NCBI RefSeq assembly: GCF_003337575.1
Contig: NZ_QPJM01000001.1
Coordinates: 496,001-560,000 of the forward strand
Length of the DNA: 64,000 bases
DNA from: Phyllobacterium bourgognense
GTDB lineage: Bacteria > Pseudomonadota > Alphaproteobacteria > Rhizobiales > Rhizobiaceae
Direction: 5' to 3'
Part shown: one piece after another, positions 16,661-25,606 of the stretch
How the letters are laid out: the number at the start of each line of letters is the position of its first letter
How positions within the stretch are numbered: position 1 is the stretch's first letter
Program-made: the position numbers and the translations under genes
The notes under the pieces: generated by a model
What the model was told of the DNA's origin: nothing
Seen by the model: only the letters and a program-made list of their open reading frames with translations
Database searches by the model: none

Positions 16661-18031
16661 ATAGGCGTATTCCAGAAATGCCGGCTCAACGGAACTGCCC
16701 CAAGCAGTATTATACTGCGACAGCATCTGCTCAGCCGACGTTGTTCCACGCGCAACAACTTCCTCCAGCGACGAGAGATAGTGCGTCTCGTCGAAGCCTT
16801 CGCTGTTGAGCTTTGCCCGGTTCTTCAGGCCGAGCCGCGAAATCGCCAGCACATCACGTGATATTTCATGCACAGACCGATTGCGCAGCGTGGCGCGCAG
16901 GCCTTGCACCGGAACCTCGTCGCGCAGCGCCTGTACTTCCGAGTAGGTCCAGTCATAGGTCATGGCTTCTGCTGCATCCAACGCCTCGGCATCGTAGAGC
17001 AAACCAACCCAGAAAGCTGGGAGAGCGCAGATGCGGCGCCAAGGTCCGCCATCGGCGCCACGCATTTCGAGGAAGCGCTTCAGTCGCACTTCCGGGAACA
17101 GGGTGGATAAATGATTGGTCCAGTCGCCCATGTTCGGCGTGCCTTCCGGGATGGAATCCTTCAGAGCGCCGTTCATGAATTGACGGAATGTCACGTGGGT
17201 ACAATCATGATAGCGACCATGGCGCATGACAAAATACATGGGCACGTCGAGTGCCCATTCGACGTAGTCGGCAAAGCCAAAATTCTTGTTGAAGATGAAC
17301 GGCAGAACGCCCGAGCGATTGTTGTCCGTGTCGCGCCAGATGTTTGAACGCCATGACAGCAGACCGTTTGGCCTGCCCTCGGTAAATGGCGACATTGCAA
17401 AGAGCGCGGTCGCGATGGATTGCAACTTCATCGAAACCTGCATCTTGCGGCGCATGTCCGTTTCGGACGAGAAGTCGAGATTCACCTGGATCGTGCAGGT
17501 GCGATACATCATGTTCAGGCCGTCCTTGCCAACTTTCGGCATATAGTTGGACATGATGTTGTAGCGCGATTTCGGCATGCGCGGCGTTTCGGCGAGCGTC
17601 CATTTGGGACTGCCGCCGAGACCAAGGAAACGAATACCTAGCGGCTCCGCGATTTCGCGCACCTGCGCCAGATGTGCGTTGGATTCGCGGCAGGTCTGAT
17701 GAATGGTGAGAAGCGGCGCACCGGAAAGCTCGAACTGCCCACCCGGTTCAAGCGAGATTGCCCCCTGACCAGTAGGCTCGACAAGGCCAATGATATTGCC
17801 TTCGTCGATGATCGGCTCCCAGCCAAGCTTGGACTTCATGCCTTCGAGGATCGCGCGAATTCCGCGCGGTCCTTCATAGGGAACCGGGCTGTTGTCTTCC
17901 GTGTAAAATGGGAACTTCTCATGCTCCGTGCCGATGCGCCAGTCGGTCTCCGGCCTCGATCCCTGAGCAAGATAGGTAGCCAGTTCTTCAGTGCCGGTGA
18001 TCGGTGTTTCGTCTGTCGTATCGCGCGCCAT
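16658..18031 (-). CDS. gshA: Glutamate-cysteine ligase (alphaproteobacterial/plant type)
   Basis: 457 residues. It makes gamma-glutamylcysteine, the first step of glutathione synthesis. Key segments: DWRIGTEHEKFPF (substrate and ATP site), ISLEPGGQFELSGAPL, MYRTCTIQVNLDFSSE, GRYHDCTHVTFRQFM, and the conserved C-terminal FLEYAY. This is the class shared by alphaproteobacteria and plants, unrelated in length and motifs to E. coli GshA. Start ATG 18029-18031 (MARDTTDETP). An upstream ATG adds 23 residues without similarity. The stop codon TAG overlaps the edge of the MITE-like element, and the protein appears full length. Confidence 0.95.
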   Translation of the reverse strand: MARDTTDETPITGTEELATYLAQGSRPETDWRIGTEHEKFPFYTEDNSPVPYEGPRGIRAILEGMKSKLGWEPIIDEGNIIGLVEPTGQGAISLEPGGQFELSGAPLLTIHQTCRESNAHLAQVREIAEPLGIRFLGLGGSPKWTLAETPRMPKSRYNIMSNYMPKVGKDGLNMMYRTCTIQVNLDFSSETDMRRKMQVSMKLQSIATALFAMSPFTEGRPNGLLSWRSNIWRDTDNNRSGVLPFIFNKNFGFADYVEWALDVPMYFVMRHGRYHDCTHVTFRQFMNGALKDSIPEGTPNMGDWTNHLSTLFPEVRLKRFLEMRGADGGPWRRICALPAFWVGLLYDAEALDAAEAMTYDWTYSEVQALRDEVPVQGLRATLRNRSVHEISRDVLAISRLGLKNRAKLNSEGFDETHYLSSLEEVVARGTTSAEQMLSQYNTAWGSSVEPAFLEYAY

Positions 18032-18135
18032 GGATGGTGCTTTCCGAGATGATGAGATCGTCGCGCGTGATTGACCGTTTTCGTGCAGGAGCGCAAGCAA
18101 ATTTCGCTTATGGTCTCATCAAGAGTATTTGTAAC

Positions 18136-18870
18136 TCACCAATCGCCTATCGTCGCCTGAATCAAGGCGAGGGCCGCAACTGCGGCTGTATCTGCCCGCA
18201 GGATGCGCGGACCCAGTGGAATAGCGGTGACAAAGGGCAGCTTTCGCAAGGTTTCGCGTTCCTGGTCGGAAAAGCCTCCTTCCGGACCGATGAGGACACC
18301 AAGCGGGCCACGCGGGAGCGACTGCAGCAGCGGCAGTGGATTATGTGTGTCATGTCCCTCATCACAGAAAATGAGGCGACGCTGGTTGTCCCAGCCTTCA
18401 AGCAGCTTTTCGAGCTTTGCAGGCTCACGCGTTTGCGGGATGGCCAGCACGCCGCATTGTTCCGCTGCTTCGATCGCATTGGCCTCGATTCGCTCGATCC
18501 CGATGCGAGAAACTTGCGTATGTTGTGTGATTACCGGCTGCAGAACGCCTGCGCCCATCTCCACCGCCTTCTGGACCAGATAGTCGAGCCGGCCCTGCTT
18601 CAACGGTGCGAAGCAATAGACGAGATCGGGCGCGGCGGGCTGTTGGCGAACCTGTTCCAGCGGCTCAAGGAACAGCTTTTTCCTGCTTTCGAATCGCAAT
18701 GCCGCACGCCATTCGCCATCCCGCCCGTTGAAGACGAGGATTTCATCCCCGTCCTTCATCCGCAACACATTGGACAAATAGTTGACGGCCTCCGGACCCG
18801 TCTCTGCGCGCTTCCCGGCGGCAAGACTGTCGGTGACGTAGAGCCGCTGCATTTTGTAATTTGCGCGCAT
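18136..18870 (-). CDS. rsmE: 16S rRNA (uracil-1498-N3)-methyltransferase
   Basis: 244 residues. The N-terminal PUA-like RNA-binding part (about 1-70; [24 protein letters not shown]) is followed by a SPOUT domain with the trefoil-knot SAM site ([17 protein letters not shown]: [33 protein letters not shown]). It methylates U1498 of 16S rRNA in the assembled 30S subunit. It lies upstream of gshA on the same strand with a 104-bp gap, so the two may be transcribed together. The chromosomal neighbourhood rsmE-gshA is usual in Hyphomicrobiales (from memory). Confidence 0.95.
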   Translation of the reverse strand: MRANYKMQRLYVTDSLAAGKRAETGPEAVNYLSNVLRMKDGDEILVFNGRDGEWRAALRFESRKKLFLEPLEQVRQQPAAPDLVYCFAPLKQGRLDYLVQKAVEMGAGVLQPVITQHTQVSRIGIERIEANAIEAAEQCGVLAIPQTREPAKLEKLLEGWDNQRRLIFCDEGHDTHNPLPLLQSLPRGPLGVLIGPEGGFSDQERETLRKLPFVTAIPLGPRILRADTAAVAALALIQATIGDW

Positions 18871-18885
18871 TGAATATCCGGATGT

Positions 18886-19323
18886 TTAACTGAGCGGCGG
18901 CAGGCGGCGCTTGACCGGCGACGACTTGACAATGGAAGTGTTTGTCTCGGCCCTTTCCGATAGACGGTCGAGTATCATGTCGAGTTGTTCCATCGTCCGG
19001 AATTGTAATTTACCAACGAAGCAATCGTCACCTGTGACCTTGTCGCATTCAGTGATTTCCGGCGTCTCCTGGATGAGCTTTTCAACGATGTGCAGCATGC
19101 CAGGCAATGGCCTGACGCGTACGATGGCCGAGAGGCTATAGCCGAGGGCGACGGGATCGATGTCGATCGTAAAGGAGCGGATCACTTTTTTCTCTTCAAG
19201 GCGGCGCAATCGCTCGGAAACGCTGGGCGAAGACAGGCCCACCTGATTGCTAAGCTCCTTTAGCGATATACGCGCATCATGAACAAGAATCTCGATGATA
19301 GTTCGGTCAAGATCATCAAGCAT
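18886..19323 (-). CDS. Lrp/AsnC family transcriptional regulator
   Basis: 145 residues. The N-terminal helix-turn-helix is at 1-60 (LDDLDRTIIEILVHDARISL; QVGLSSPSVSERLRRLEE), followed by the RAM ligand-binding domain (about 65-145; GYSLSAIVRVRPLPGML; ECDKVTGDDCFVGKL). Its start has a strong AGGAGGAAAT ribosome site. It is divergent from an EamA-type exporter gene across 131 bp. Lrp-type regulators often control divergent amino-acid exporters, so this pair is probably a regulator and its target. The effector amino acid is unknown. Confidence 0.92.
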   Translation of the reverse strand: MLDDLDRTIIEILVHDARISLKELSNQVGLSSPSVSERLRRLEEKKVIRSFTIDIDPVALGYSLSAIVRVRPLPGMLHIVEKLIQETPEITECDKVTGDDCFVGKLQFRTMEQLDMILDRLSERAETNTSIVKSSPVKRRLPPLS

Positions 19324-19454
19324 AATTTCCTCCTAAGGCCACTCATTTATTTCGCCTCAAATAAGAAGGTGAAGCGCGAGTTTTGCCTTTCGCGACATAT
19401 ATCAAATTCGCCACTTGACGCATACCCTTAGCAAATCAACAAAAGGTGTTCGCC

Positions 19455-20354
19455 ATGGAAAAAGATGTGTTCAGGGGCAGCGTCGAAATGACTGCCGCCA
19501 TGCTCATTTCAGGGACAATCGGCTGGTTTGTATTGATGTCAGGCCAGCCGGTTCTGTCGGTGGTTTTTTGGCGCTGCGCCATTGGTGCTGTGACGTTGCT
19601 TGCTGTCTGCGCGGCGCTTGGGCTGCTGCGACGTGATGCCATTTCGCTGAAACTCTTCGGGCTCGCCGTTATTGGCGGCATAGCAATCGTGTTGAACTGG
19701 GTTTTGCTTTTTGCCGCTTACTCGCGCGCATCCATTGCCATCGCCACCACGGTGTACAACGTCCAACCGTTCATGCTGGTTGGTCTGGGCGCATTGGTTT
19801 TCAAGGAAAAACTCACCGCTACCAAGCTTTTCTGGCTGGGTTTCGCCTTTGCGGGAATGCTGCTGATCGTCCAGGCCAAACCTGGAGGCGCTTATAACGG
19901 CTCCGACTATATGGAAGGCATTGCCCTGTCGCTCGGTGCAGCCTTTCTCTATGCAATCGCCGCCATAGTGGCCAAACGCCTGAAAGGCATTCCATCACAC
20001 CTCATCGCCCTCATTCAGGTCTGCGTTGGCGTCCTGATGCTTGCACCATTCGCCGATTTCGCTCGACTGCCGCAGAGCACGGGCGAATGGAGCAGTCTCG
20101 TAACAATTGGCGTGGTTCACACCGGGCTGATGTATATCCTGCTCTATAGCGCAATTCAGAAACTGCCGACACACATTACGGGCTCGCTTTCCTTCATCTA
20201 TCCGATTGCTGCGATCTTGGTGGACTATATTGCCTTCGGACACGCCCTGCAGCCAAGGCAGTTGGTCGGGTCCGCTGTCATTCTGCTAGCTGCCGCGGGT
20301 ACAAGCCTCGGCTGGACGTTCCGCAGGTCAATTCCGGTGAGTGTCAAGGCTTGA
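19455..20354 (+). CDS. EamA/DMT superfamily exporter
   Basis: 299 residues with ten hydrophobic segments in two EamA halves (about 8-140 and 155-292). Typical phrases are VVFWRCAIGAVTLL, TTVYNVQPFMLVGLGALVFKEKL and PIAAILVDYIAFGHAL. Proteins of this type export amino acids or other metabolites in exchange for protons. ATG 19455 follows AAAAGG with good spacing. A GTG three codons earlier is within the ribosome site and less likely. It is divergent from the Lrp-family gene. The 3' end overlaps the end of the convergent hypothetical gene by 11 bp. Confidence 0.88.
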   Translation: MEKDVFRGSVEMTAAMLISGTIGWFVLMSGQPVLSVVFWRCAIGAVTLLAVCAALGLLRRDAISLKLFGLAVIGGIAIVLNWVLLFAAYSRASIAIATTVYNVQPFMLVGLGALVFKEKLTATKLFWLGFAFAGMLLIVQAKPGGAYNGSDYMEGIALSLGAAFLYAIAAIVAKRLKGIPSHLIALIQVCVGVLMLAPFADFARLPQSTGEWSSLVTIGVVHTGLMYILLYSAIQKLPTHITGSLSFIYPIAAILVDYIAFGHALQPRQLVGSAVILLAAAGTSLGWTFRRSIPVSVKA

Positions 20355-20964
20355 TGTATAGGTGCACGAGCGGGTTATAGCCCGCTCTCAGCGCCAGGAC
20401 GGTTGCAGGCGGTGTGAGGAGCATAACATCGCGGCTGGACGGATCAGATAGTGTGTACCCCTGCCAAGACCAAAGATACGTCACGCCATCTTTGACAGCA
20501 TAGGCATCTTCGCCACTGGCAATCATCGTACCATTCGGTAAATCCTTTATTTGACCTTCAATGGGATGCCGCCGTTTGCCACCCTTTGCATCCAGCCGCT
20601 CCCTGTGCAGGACCGCGTCCATGGCAGGTGCAGGCTGGATCGATGTTTTATTCCCGTCAGCCCACGCCGCCTGAAAGGCTTTCGCCTGTTGCCGCTGGCA
20701 ATAGAAGCATGGCCTGTGTCCCGCTGCGAGCGCTGTCGCTTCGTCTAAAAAGAACAATTCGGTCCAGCTTCGCCGGGCCATGACCTCGCGCCGCACACCT
20801 TTGAATTCGCAGACGCAGATGATCCAGGCCCGTGTCGTCCATCGACGCTTGAGCAAAGTCCGCGTCGCGGGATCGTGGATGATGCCGCGATTTCCCATCA
20901 GCGCGCCACGATATGGCGCAGCGACAATATCGCCAAAAGGTGTCACGCGGTTTTGCAGGGTCAT
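20344..20964 (-). CDS. Conserved hypothetical protein with GHRPCxxC motif
   Basis: 206 residues, not assigned to a named family. The segment TELFFLDEATALAAGHRPCF and the following YCQRQQAKAFQAAW recall a conserved block I associate with proteins of unknown function in many bacteria. HRPCxxC could bind zinc, similar in look to the Ada metal site, but this is inference. The region before it is Arg/Trp-rich with an isolated CVC (RRWTTRAWIICVCEFKG). The C-terminal half (GTMIASGEDAYAVKDGVTYL) looks beta-rich. No signal peptide or membrane helix is seen. Its stop lies inside the end of the EamA gene on the opposite strand. Confidence 0.7.
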   Translation of the reverse strand: MTLQNRVTPFGDIVAAPYRGALMGNRGIIHDPATRTLLKRRWTTRAWIICVCEFKGVRREVMARRSWTELFFLDEATALAAGHRPCFYCQRQQAKAFQAAWADGNKTSIQPAPAMDAVLHRERLDAKGGKRRHPIEGQIKDLPNGTMIASGEDAYAVKDGVTYLWSWQGYTLSDPSSRDVMLLTPPATVLALRAGYNPLVHLYIKP

Positions 20965-21035
20965 TTGGCGGCTTCCGACTCTCCAGAGCGCATGCTATCC
21001 AGAACTCCCGTTGTTACGATCATCAGGCAGGCTGC

Positions 21036-21734
21036 ATGCGCGTTCTCGTCGTTCAGAATTATCAGAATACAGGCCTTGGCCAGGTCGGACGCGCATTGGA
21101 AGAAGCAGCCGCCGAAATCGATCTGCGTCAACCCTATCTTGATCAAATCTTGCCAAATGACGATTTGGATCACGACGCGCTGGTCGTACTCGGTGGTGAC
21201 CAGAGCGCGCTCGATGATGACACCTATCCCTATCTTCCCGCATTGGCGAGACTGATCAAATGCTTTGGCGATGCCGGCAAGGCCGTGCTCGGCATCTGTC
21301 TCGGCAGTCAGCTCGTTGCACGCGGCTACGGTGGAGAGAACATTCTGGGACATCCGGCCGAATTCGGTTGGCACGAGGTGACCGGAACTGTTGAAGCGAA
21401 GTCTGATCCCGTTCTTTCTGCTGTTCCGCAGCAGTTTCCGATTTTTCACTGGCATAGTGACACCTTTTCGCTTCCTGAAGGTGCCGTGCCCCTCGCTTCA
21501 AGTCATATGACCCGGAACCAGGCATTTCGTATCGGTCGTGCTGTCTATGGCATCCAGTTTCATTTCGAGGCCGATACCAAGCTCGTTGACGAGTGGAGAC
21601 GTGTTTTCCATGATCAGATCAAAAATCTGGATCCCGATTGGCTCGCCAACTACGGCACCTATCTGGAGCGTGACGGGGCTGAAGCAGATGCGGCCGGCCT
21701 GGCGCTCGCTCGCGCTTGGGTGGCACTGATTTAG
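21036..21734 (+). CDS. Class I glutamine amidotransferase-like protein (GMP synthase type)
   Basis: 232 residues with the GATase-1 fold. The nucleophile elbow GICLGSQL puts the catalytic Cys at 88. His and Glu are in YGIQFHFEAD. Stand-alone proteins of this type are related to the GuaA glutaminase domain and to gamma-glutamyl-peptide hydrolases of the PuuD and YbgJ-like groups. The substrate cannot be inferred here. ATG 21036 gives the normal family start (MRVLVVQNYQNTG). An upstream in-frame ATG would add 41 residues antisense to the neighbour. It is divergent from the GHRPC hypothetical with 71 bp between the starts. Confidence 0.85.
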   Translation: MRVLVVQNYQNTGLGQVGRALEEAAAEIDLRQPYLDQILPNDDLDHDALVVLGGDQSALDDDTYPYLPALARLIKCFGDAGKAVLGICLGSQLVARGYGGENILGHPAEFGWHEVTGTVEAKSDPVLSAVPQQFPIFHWHSDTFSLPEGAVPLASSHMTRNQAFRIGRAVYGIQFHFEADTKLVDEWRRVFHDQIKNLDPDWLANYGTYLERDGAEADAAGLALARAWVALI

Positions 21735-21912
21735 GTCTGCATCGCGATTTTCGTTGCAACTTGGCAACAGCCTAATTCCGAATCCGATTGGATGTCGGGA
21801 TTCATGTGAAGCGTGTCTCCAATTCACTAGTTGGTAATACTTGCGTCCTTTATTGGCCACACTGGTTAACTGGCATGAAGCCAGACCCATATAAACCAAT
21901 GGAAACGCCGAA

Positions 21913-22053
21913 ATGACTACCAAGAGTGCTGCACTTCTAACTGCCGTCATGCTCTCAGCTATCCTCTTCATGGGCGCAGGTCTGTTCTCGGTAGATGCCG
22001 GTAGCCATACGGTTTCCAGCGACGGTTACGGCGTGAGCACTTCTTTCCGCTGA
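21913..22053 (+). CDS. Possible small exported or membrane peptide
   Basis: A 46-residue frame starts at ATG 21913 (MTTKSAALLTAVMLSAILFM) with a Lys then a hydrophobic stretch typical of a signal peptide or single helix. It continues with a short polar Ser/Gly/Val tail. GGAAACG lies 9 bp before the ATG, and TATAAA at 21893 could be a -10 box. It sits in the otherwise empty gap between the amidotransferase and the phosphatase gene. I do not recognise the protein, and short hydrophobic frames also arise by chance. Confidence 0.4.
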   Translation: MTTKSAALLTAVMLSAILFMGAGLFSVDAGSHTVSSDGYGVSTSFR

Positions 22054-22062
22054 TAGCGGATT

Positions 22063-22866
22063 TCACATCGCCTCAAGGAAAAACTTGTTCTCGGCGTCGA
22101 TTGCGATCGCGCTGAGACGACCGCTGAACACCGCCCCGGTATCGAGATTGATGCGGTTTGGTCTGATTTCCACGTCAGTGACGGGCGTATGGCCATGGAT
22201 GATGACTTTTGGATAGAGCCGTGGCTCGCCAAGGAATTGCTCCCTGATCCAGACAAGATCTTCCGGATCCTGACTTTCGAGGTCAATTCCCGGACGTATG
22301 CCAGCATGGCAAAAGAAAAAATCGCCAAAAATCATCGAGCGCTTCAGGCCGCGAAGAAATTCTATGTGCCCCGGGGGAACCGCGTCTAGCAGCGCGTTCC
22401 GTCCTGCCGCTACAGATCCAAGATCGTTGAAATCGATGGAAACGCCATAGGAAAGTGCAGTCTGGCGACCGCCATTGTGTGCGAACATTCCATTGGGAGC
22501 GCCAGTCGCCAGAAACTCAAGAAAGCCGAAATCGTGATTTCCTGCGATAGCCAGCATTCGGTGCGTCTTCTTCTGTGCGCTGACCAAAAGATCAAGCACG
22601 CCTTTTGAATCGGGACCGCGATCGACGTAGTCGCCAAGATGAACAATCACCCAATCGAAAGGCGGTGATTTCTCGTTCTCCGCCTGAATGCGCCGATGCA
22701 TTTCCTGCAAAAGATCGAGCCGGCCATGCACATCGCCAATCGCATAGACCCGCAGCCTGTCGGGCCCGCGTGCATGTTTGAAATCAACTGTTTTCATTGT
22801 GCAATTGTCTTTCGCGTCGTAGTTGTGCGATATCTCGTTCAAGCGGATAATGTCATAGCGAGACAT
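22063..22866 (-). CDS. Metallophosphoesterase, PPP-type serine/threonine or ApaH-like phosphatase
   Basis: 267 residues with the complete phosphoesterase signature: GDVHGR, GDYVDRGPDS, GNHD, then HAG and GHTP for the two-metal site. Such bacterial proteins dephosphorylate Ser/Thr/Tyr phosphoproteins or dinucleoside polyphosphates, and sequence alone does not decide. Start is uncertain: ATG 22866 gives 267 residues, ATG 22797 gives 244 (MKTVDFKHARG) with the first 23 polar residues removed. Neither has a clear ribosome site. The shorter form would leave 98 bp for divergent promoters towards glcD. Confidence 0.88.
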   Translation of the reverse strand: MSRYDIIRLNEISHNYDAKDNCTMKTVDFKHARGPDRLRVYAIGDVHGRLDLLQEMHRRIQAENEKSPPFDWVIVHLGDYVDRGPDSKGVLDLLVSAQKKTHRMLAIAGNHDFGFLEFLATGAPNGMFAHNGGRQTALSYGVSIDFNDLGSVAAGRNALLDAVPPGHIEFLRGLKRSMIFGDFFFCHAGIRPGIDLESQDPEDLVWIREQFLGEPRLYPKVIIHGHTPVTDVEIRPNRINLDTGAVFSGRLSAIAIDAENKFFLEAM

Positions 22867-22895
22867 GCTGGAATAGCTGTAGCAAGGGAAAGTTC

Positions 22896-24392
22896 ATGTC
22901 CGGACTACTGATGCCGAAAGCCGACGACGCAACCATGTCGCGCCGTTCGGACATCGTGACGGCGCTGCGGACAATAGTTCCGGGCGAGGGCGTCGTCGAT
23001 GCCACCAATGCGATGCGGGTATTTGAGTCGGATGCTCTGACCGCCTATCGCCAACTGCCGCTGGTGGTGGTCCTGCCGCAAACCGTGGCACAGGTTTCGC
23101 GCGTCCTCAAATATTGCCACGAGAACAATGTAAAGGTCGTACCACGCGGCTCCGGAACGTCCCTGTCTGGGGGCGCTCTGCCACTCGAAGATGCGGTACT
23201 GCTCGTCATGTCGCGCTTCAATCAGATATTGGAAATCGACTATCCCAATCGCGTCGCTGTCGTGCAGCCCGGTGTAACCAATCTCGGCATCACCAAGGCG
23301 GTCGAACACGAGGGCTTCTATTATGCGCCAGACCCTTCGTCGCAAATTGCCTGCTCGATCGGCGGCAATGTTGCCGAAAACTCAGGTGGCGTGCATTGCC
23401 TCAAATATGGGCTTACCGCGAACAACGTCCTTGGCCTCGAAATGGTGCTGATCACCGGCGAAGTGGTCCGGCTAGGCGGCAAGCATCTCGATTCTGAGGG
23501 TTATGATCTTCTTGGTCTGATGACCGGCTCGGAGGGATTGCTTGGCGTCGTCACTGAAGTCACCGTGCGTATATTGCAGAAACCGGCGACAGCGCGCGCG
23601 TTGATGGTAGGCTTCCCGACAAGTGAGCAAGCTGGCAAATGTGTTGCTGACATCATCGCTGGCGGGGTTATTCCTGGCGGTATGGAAATGATGGATCGTC
23701 CGGCGATTCACGCGGCCGAAGACTTCGTCCATGCCGGTTATCCGCTCGATGTGGAGGCGCTGCTGATCATCGAACTCGATGGCCCGGTGGTAGAGGTCGA
23801 TCACCTGATCGGCATGGTAGAGGCCATTGCTAACAAAAATGGTGCGTCGACCTGCGTGATCTCGCAAAGCGAAGAGGAACGCATGGCGTTCTGGGCCGGC
23901 CGCAAGGCGGCGTTCCCTGCGGTTGGGCGCATTTCGCCGGACTATCTCTGCATGGACGGCACGATCCCCCGTAAGGAGTTGCCGAAAGTGCTGGCCGGTA
24001 TGCGCGAACTTTCGGAAAAATACGGCCTTCGCGTTGCCAACGTCTTTCATGCTGGAGACGGCAATCTGCATCCGCTCATCCTTTACGATGCGAATATTCC
24101 GGAAGAACTGCATAAGGCGGAGGATTTCGGCGCCGATATCCTGCGGCTCTGTGTCAAAGTTGGCGGCGTGTTGACGGGCGAGCATGGTGTTGGGGTCGAG
24201 AAACGTGAACTGATGCCGGAAATGTTCAACGAAATCGATCTTAACCAGCAGATCAGGGTCAAATGCGCTTTTGATGACAAGCACCTCCTCAATCCCGGCA
24301 AAGTATTTCCGCAATTGCATCGCTGTGCCGAACTTGGCCGCATGCATGTGCATCGCGGACAGGTGCCATTCCCAGAAATTCCGAGATTCTGA
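22896..24392 (+). CDS. glcD: Glycolate oxidase subunit GlcD (FAD-linked)
   Basis: 498 residues. The FAD-binding PCMH domain spans about 55-235 (VVPRGSGTSLSGGALP; SIGGNVAENSGGVHCLKYG). The FAD-oxidase C domain shows NVFHAGDGNLHPLI and GVLTGEHGVGVEKR near the end. With GlcE and GlcF it oxidises glycolate to glyoxylate and passes electrons to the respiratory chain. glcE starts directly after its stop codon, so glcDEF is one operon. It could also serve D-lactate or another 2-hydroxy acid, but the three-subunit arrangement favours glycolate. Confidence 0.94.
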   Translation: MSGLLMPKADDATMSRRSDIVTALRTIVPGEGVVDATNAMRVFESDALTAYRQLPLVVVLPQTVAQVSRVLKYCHENNVKVVPRGSGTSLSGGALPLEDAVLLVMSRFNQILEIDYPNRVAVVQPGVTNLGITKAVEHEGFYYAPDPSSQIACSIGGNVAENSGGVHCLKYGLTANNVLGLEMVLITGEVVRLGGKHLDSEGYDLLGLMTGSEGLLGVVTEVTVRILQKPATARALMVGFPTSEQAGKCVADIIAGGVIPGGMEMMDRPAIHAAEDFVHAGYPLDVEALLIIELDGPVVEVDHLIGMVEAIANKNGASTCVISQSEEERMAFWAGRKAAFPAVGRISPDYLCMDGTIPRKELPKVLAGMRELSEKYGLRVANVFHAGDGNLHPLILYDANIPEELHKAEDFGADILRLCVKVGGVLTGEHGVGVEKRELMPEMFNEIDLNQQIRVKCAFDDKHLLNPGKVFPQLHRCAELGRMHVHRGQVPFPEIPRF

Positions 24393-25604
24393 GTGACCAT
24401 ATTTACTCCCAAGACCGAGGACGAAATCGTCGAGGCTCTCCAATGGGCGCTTTCCGAGAACGCGCCGGTTGAAGTCGTCGGTCAAGGTTCCAAACGCAAT
24501 CTTGGCCGTCCGTTGCAGACGGAACACACAATCGCGCTATCGGAATACTCCGGCGTGACGCTCTACGAGCCGGACGAACTTGTGCTGAGCGCAAAAGCAG
24601 GCACGCCTGTCGCCGAACTCGAGACGCTGCTTGCGGAGAACGGCCAGGCGTTTCAGTTTGAACCAATGGACTATGGGCCGCTTCTGGGGCAAGCTTCGGG
24701 ACAGGGCACCTTTGGAGGCCTGCTTGCCACCAATCTATGCGGGCCGCGCCGTCTGAAGTCGGGCTCGGCACGCGATCATGTTTTGGGCGTGCGCGTCGTT
24801 TCAGGCCGAGGCGAATTGTTCAAATCTGGCGGGCGGGTTGTCAAGAACGTGACCGGTTATGATTTGTCGAAAGGCATGGCCAATTCGTGGGGTACGCTCG
24901 GCATCGCCACTGAAATAACCTTCAAGGTCCTGCCCGCTCCGGAAACCGAAACCACGCTAGTGGTGCGTGGTCTTGCCGATGACGAAGCGGCGCGGGCCAT
25001 GGCGATTGCCATGGGATCGAGCGGCGAGGTGGCTTCCGCAGCACATCTTCCAGTCAATGTATCCGGACGCGTTATCGACGGTGATCTCAACGGTGACGCA
25101 TCCACGTTGCTACGGCTTGAAGGTTTTGCGCCATCGGTCAACGATCGTGCCGCCATGCTCAAAGGTCTATTGGCGTCGGCGGGCACGATTGCGGACGTTT
25201 CGGGCGACACTTCGCGCAAACTCTGGCAGGAGATCCGTGATGTCATCCCCTTCGCAGACGGCACGGAACAACCCGTATGGCGCGTATCGATGGTGCCAAT
25301 GGAGGCTTACAAACTCGTTGCGTCCCTACGCATGGGCGCCGCTGTCGACGCATACTATGATTGGCAAGGCGGGCTTGTATGGTTGCGCATGGAAGGCGAA
25401 CCGGAAGCGGAGGCCGTGCGTGCTCTCATCAAGAAATATGGCGGAGGTCATGCAACGCTTGTTCGCGCATCGACGAGCTTGCGCGCGGCATTGCCGGTGT
25501 TCGAGCCGCAGCCTGCGCCCTTGGCAGCGTTGTCGAAGCGGCTCAAGCAGCAATTCGACCCGAGCGGAATACTAAACCCGGGCCGCATGGTCGCAGGAGT
25601 ATAA
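24393..25604 (+). CDS. glcE: Glycolate oxidase subunit GlcE (FAD-binding)
   Basis: 403 residues from GTG 24393, which immediately follows the glcD stop. This is tight coupling without a separate ribosome site. It has the PCMH FAD domain (VEVVGQGSKRNLGRPL; ASGQGTFGGLLATNLCGPRR; GGRVVKNVTGYDLSKGMANS) and a shorter C-terminal region ending PSGILNPGRM, which is typical of GlcE. It is a structural and FAD-binding partner of GlcD. glcF starts 3 bp after its stop. Confidence 0.93.
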   Translation: MTIFTPKTEDEIVEALQWALSENAPVEVVGQGSKRNLGRPLQTEHTIALSEYSGVTLYEPDELVLSAKAGTPVAELETLLAENGQAFQFEPMDYGPLLGQASGQGTFGGLLATNLCGPRRLKSGSARDHVLGVRVVSGRGELFKSGGRVVKNVTGYDLSKGMANSWGTLGIATEITFKVLPAPETETTLVVRGLADDEAARAMAIAMGSSGEVASAAHLPVNVSGRVIDGDLNGDASTLLRLEGFAPSVNDRAAMLKGLLASAGTIADVSGDTSRKLWQEIRDVIPFADGTEQPVWRVSMVPMEAYKLVASLRMGAAVDAYYDWQGGLVWLRMEGEPEAEAVRALIKKYGGGHATLVRASTSLRAALPVFEPQPAPLAALSKRLKQQFDPSGILNPGRMVAGV

Positions 25605-25606
25605 AC

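Noticed and set aside
23472-24527. 351-codon minus-strand frame over glcD
   Set aside because: Antisense shadow. glcD has all catalytic motifs.
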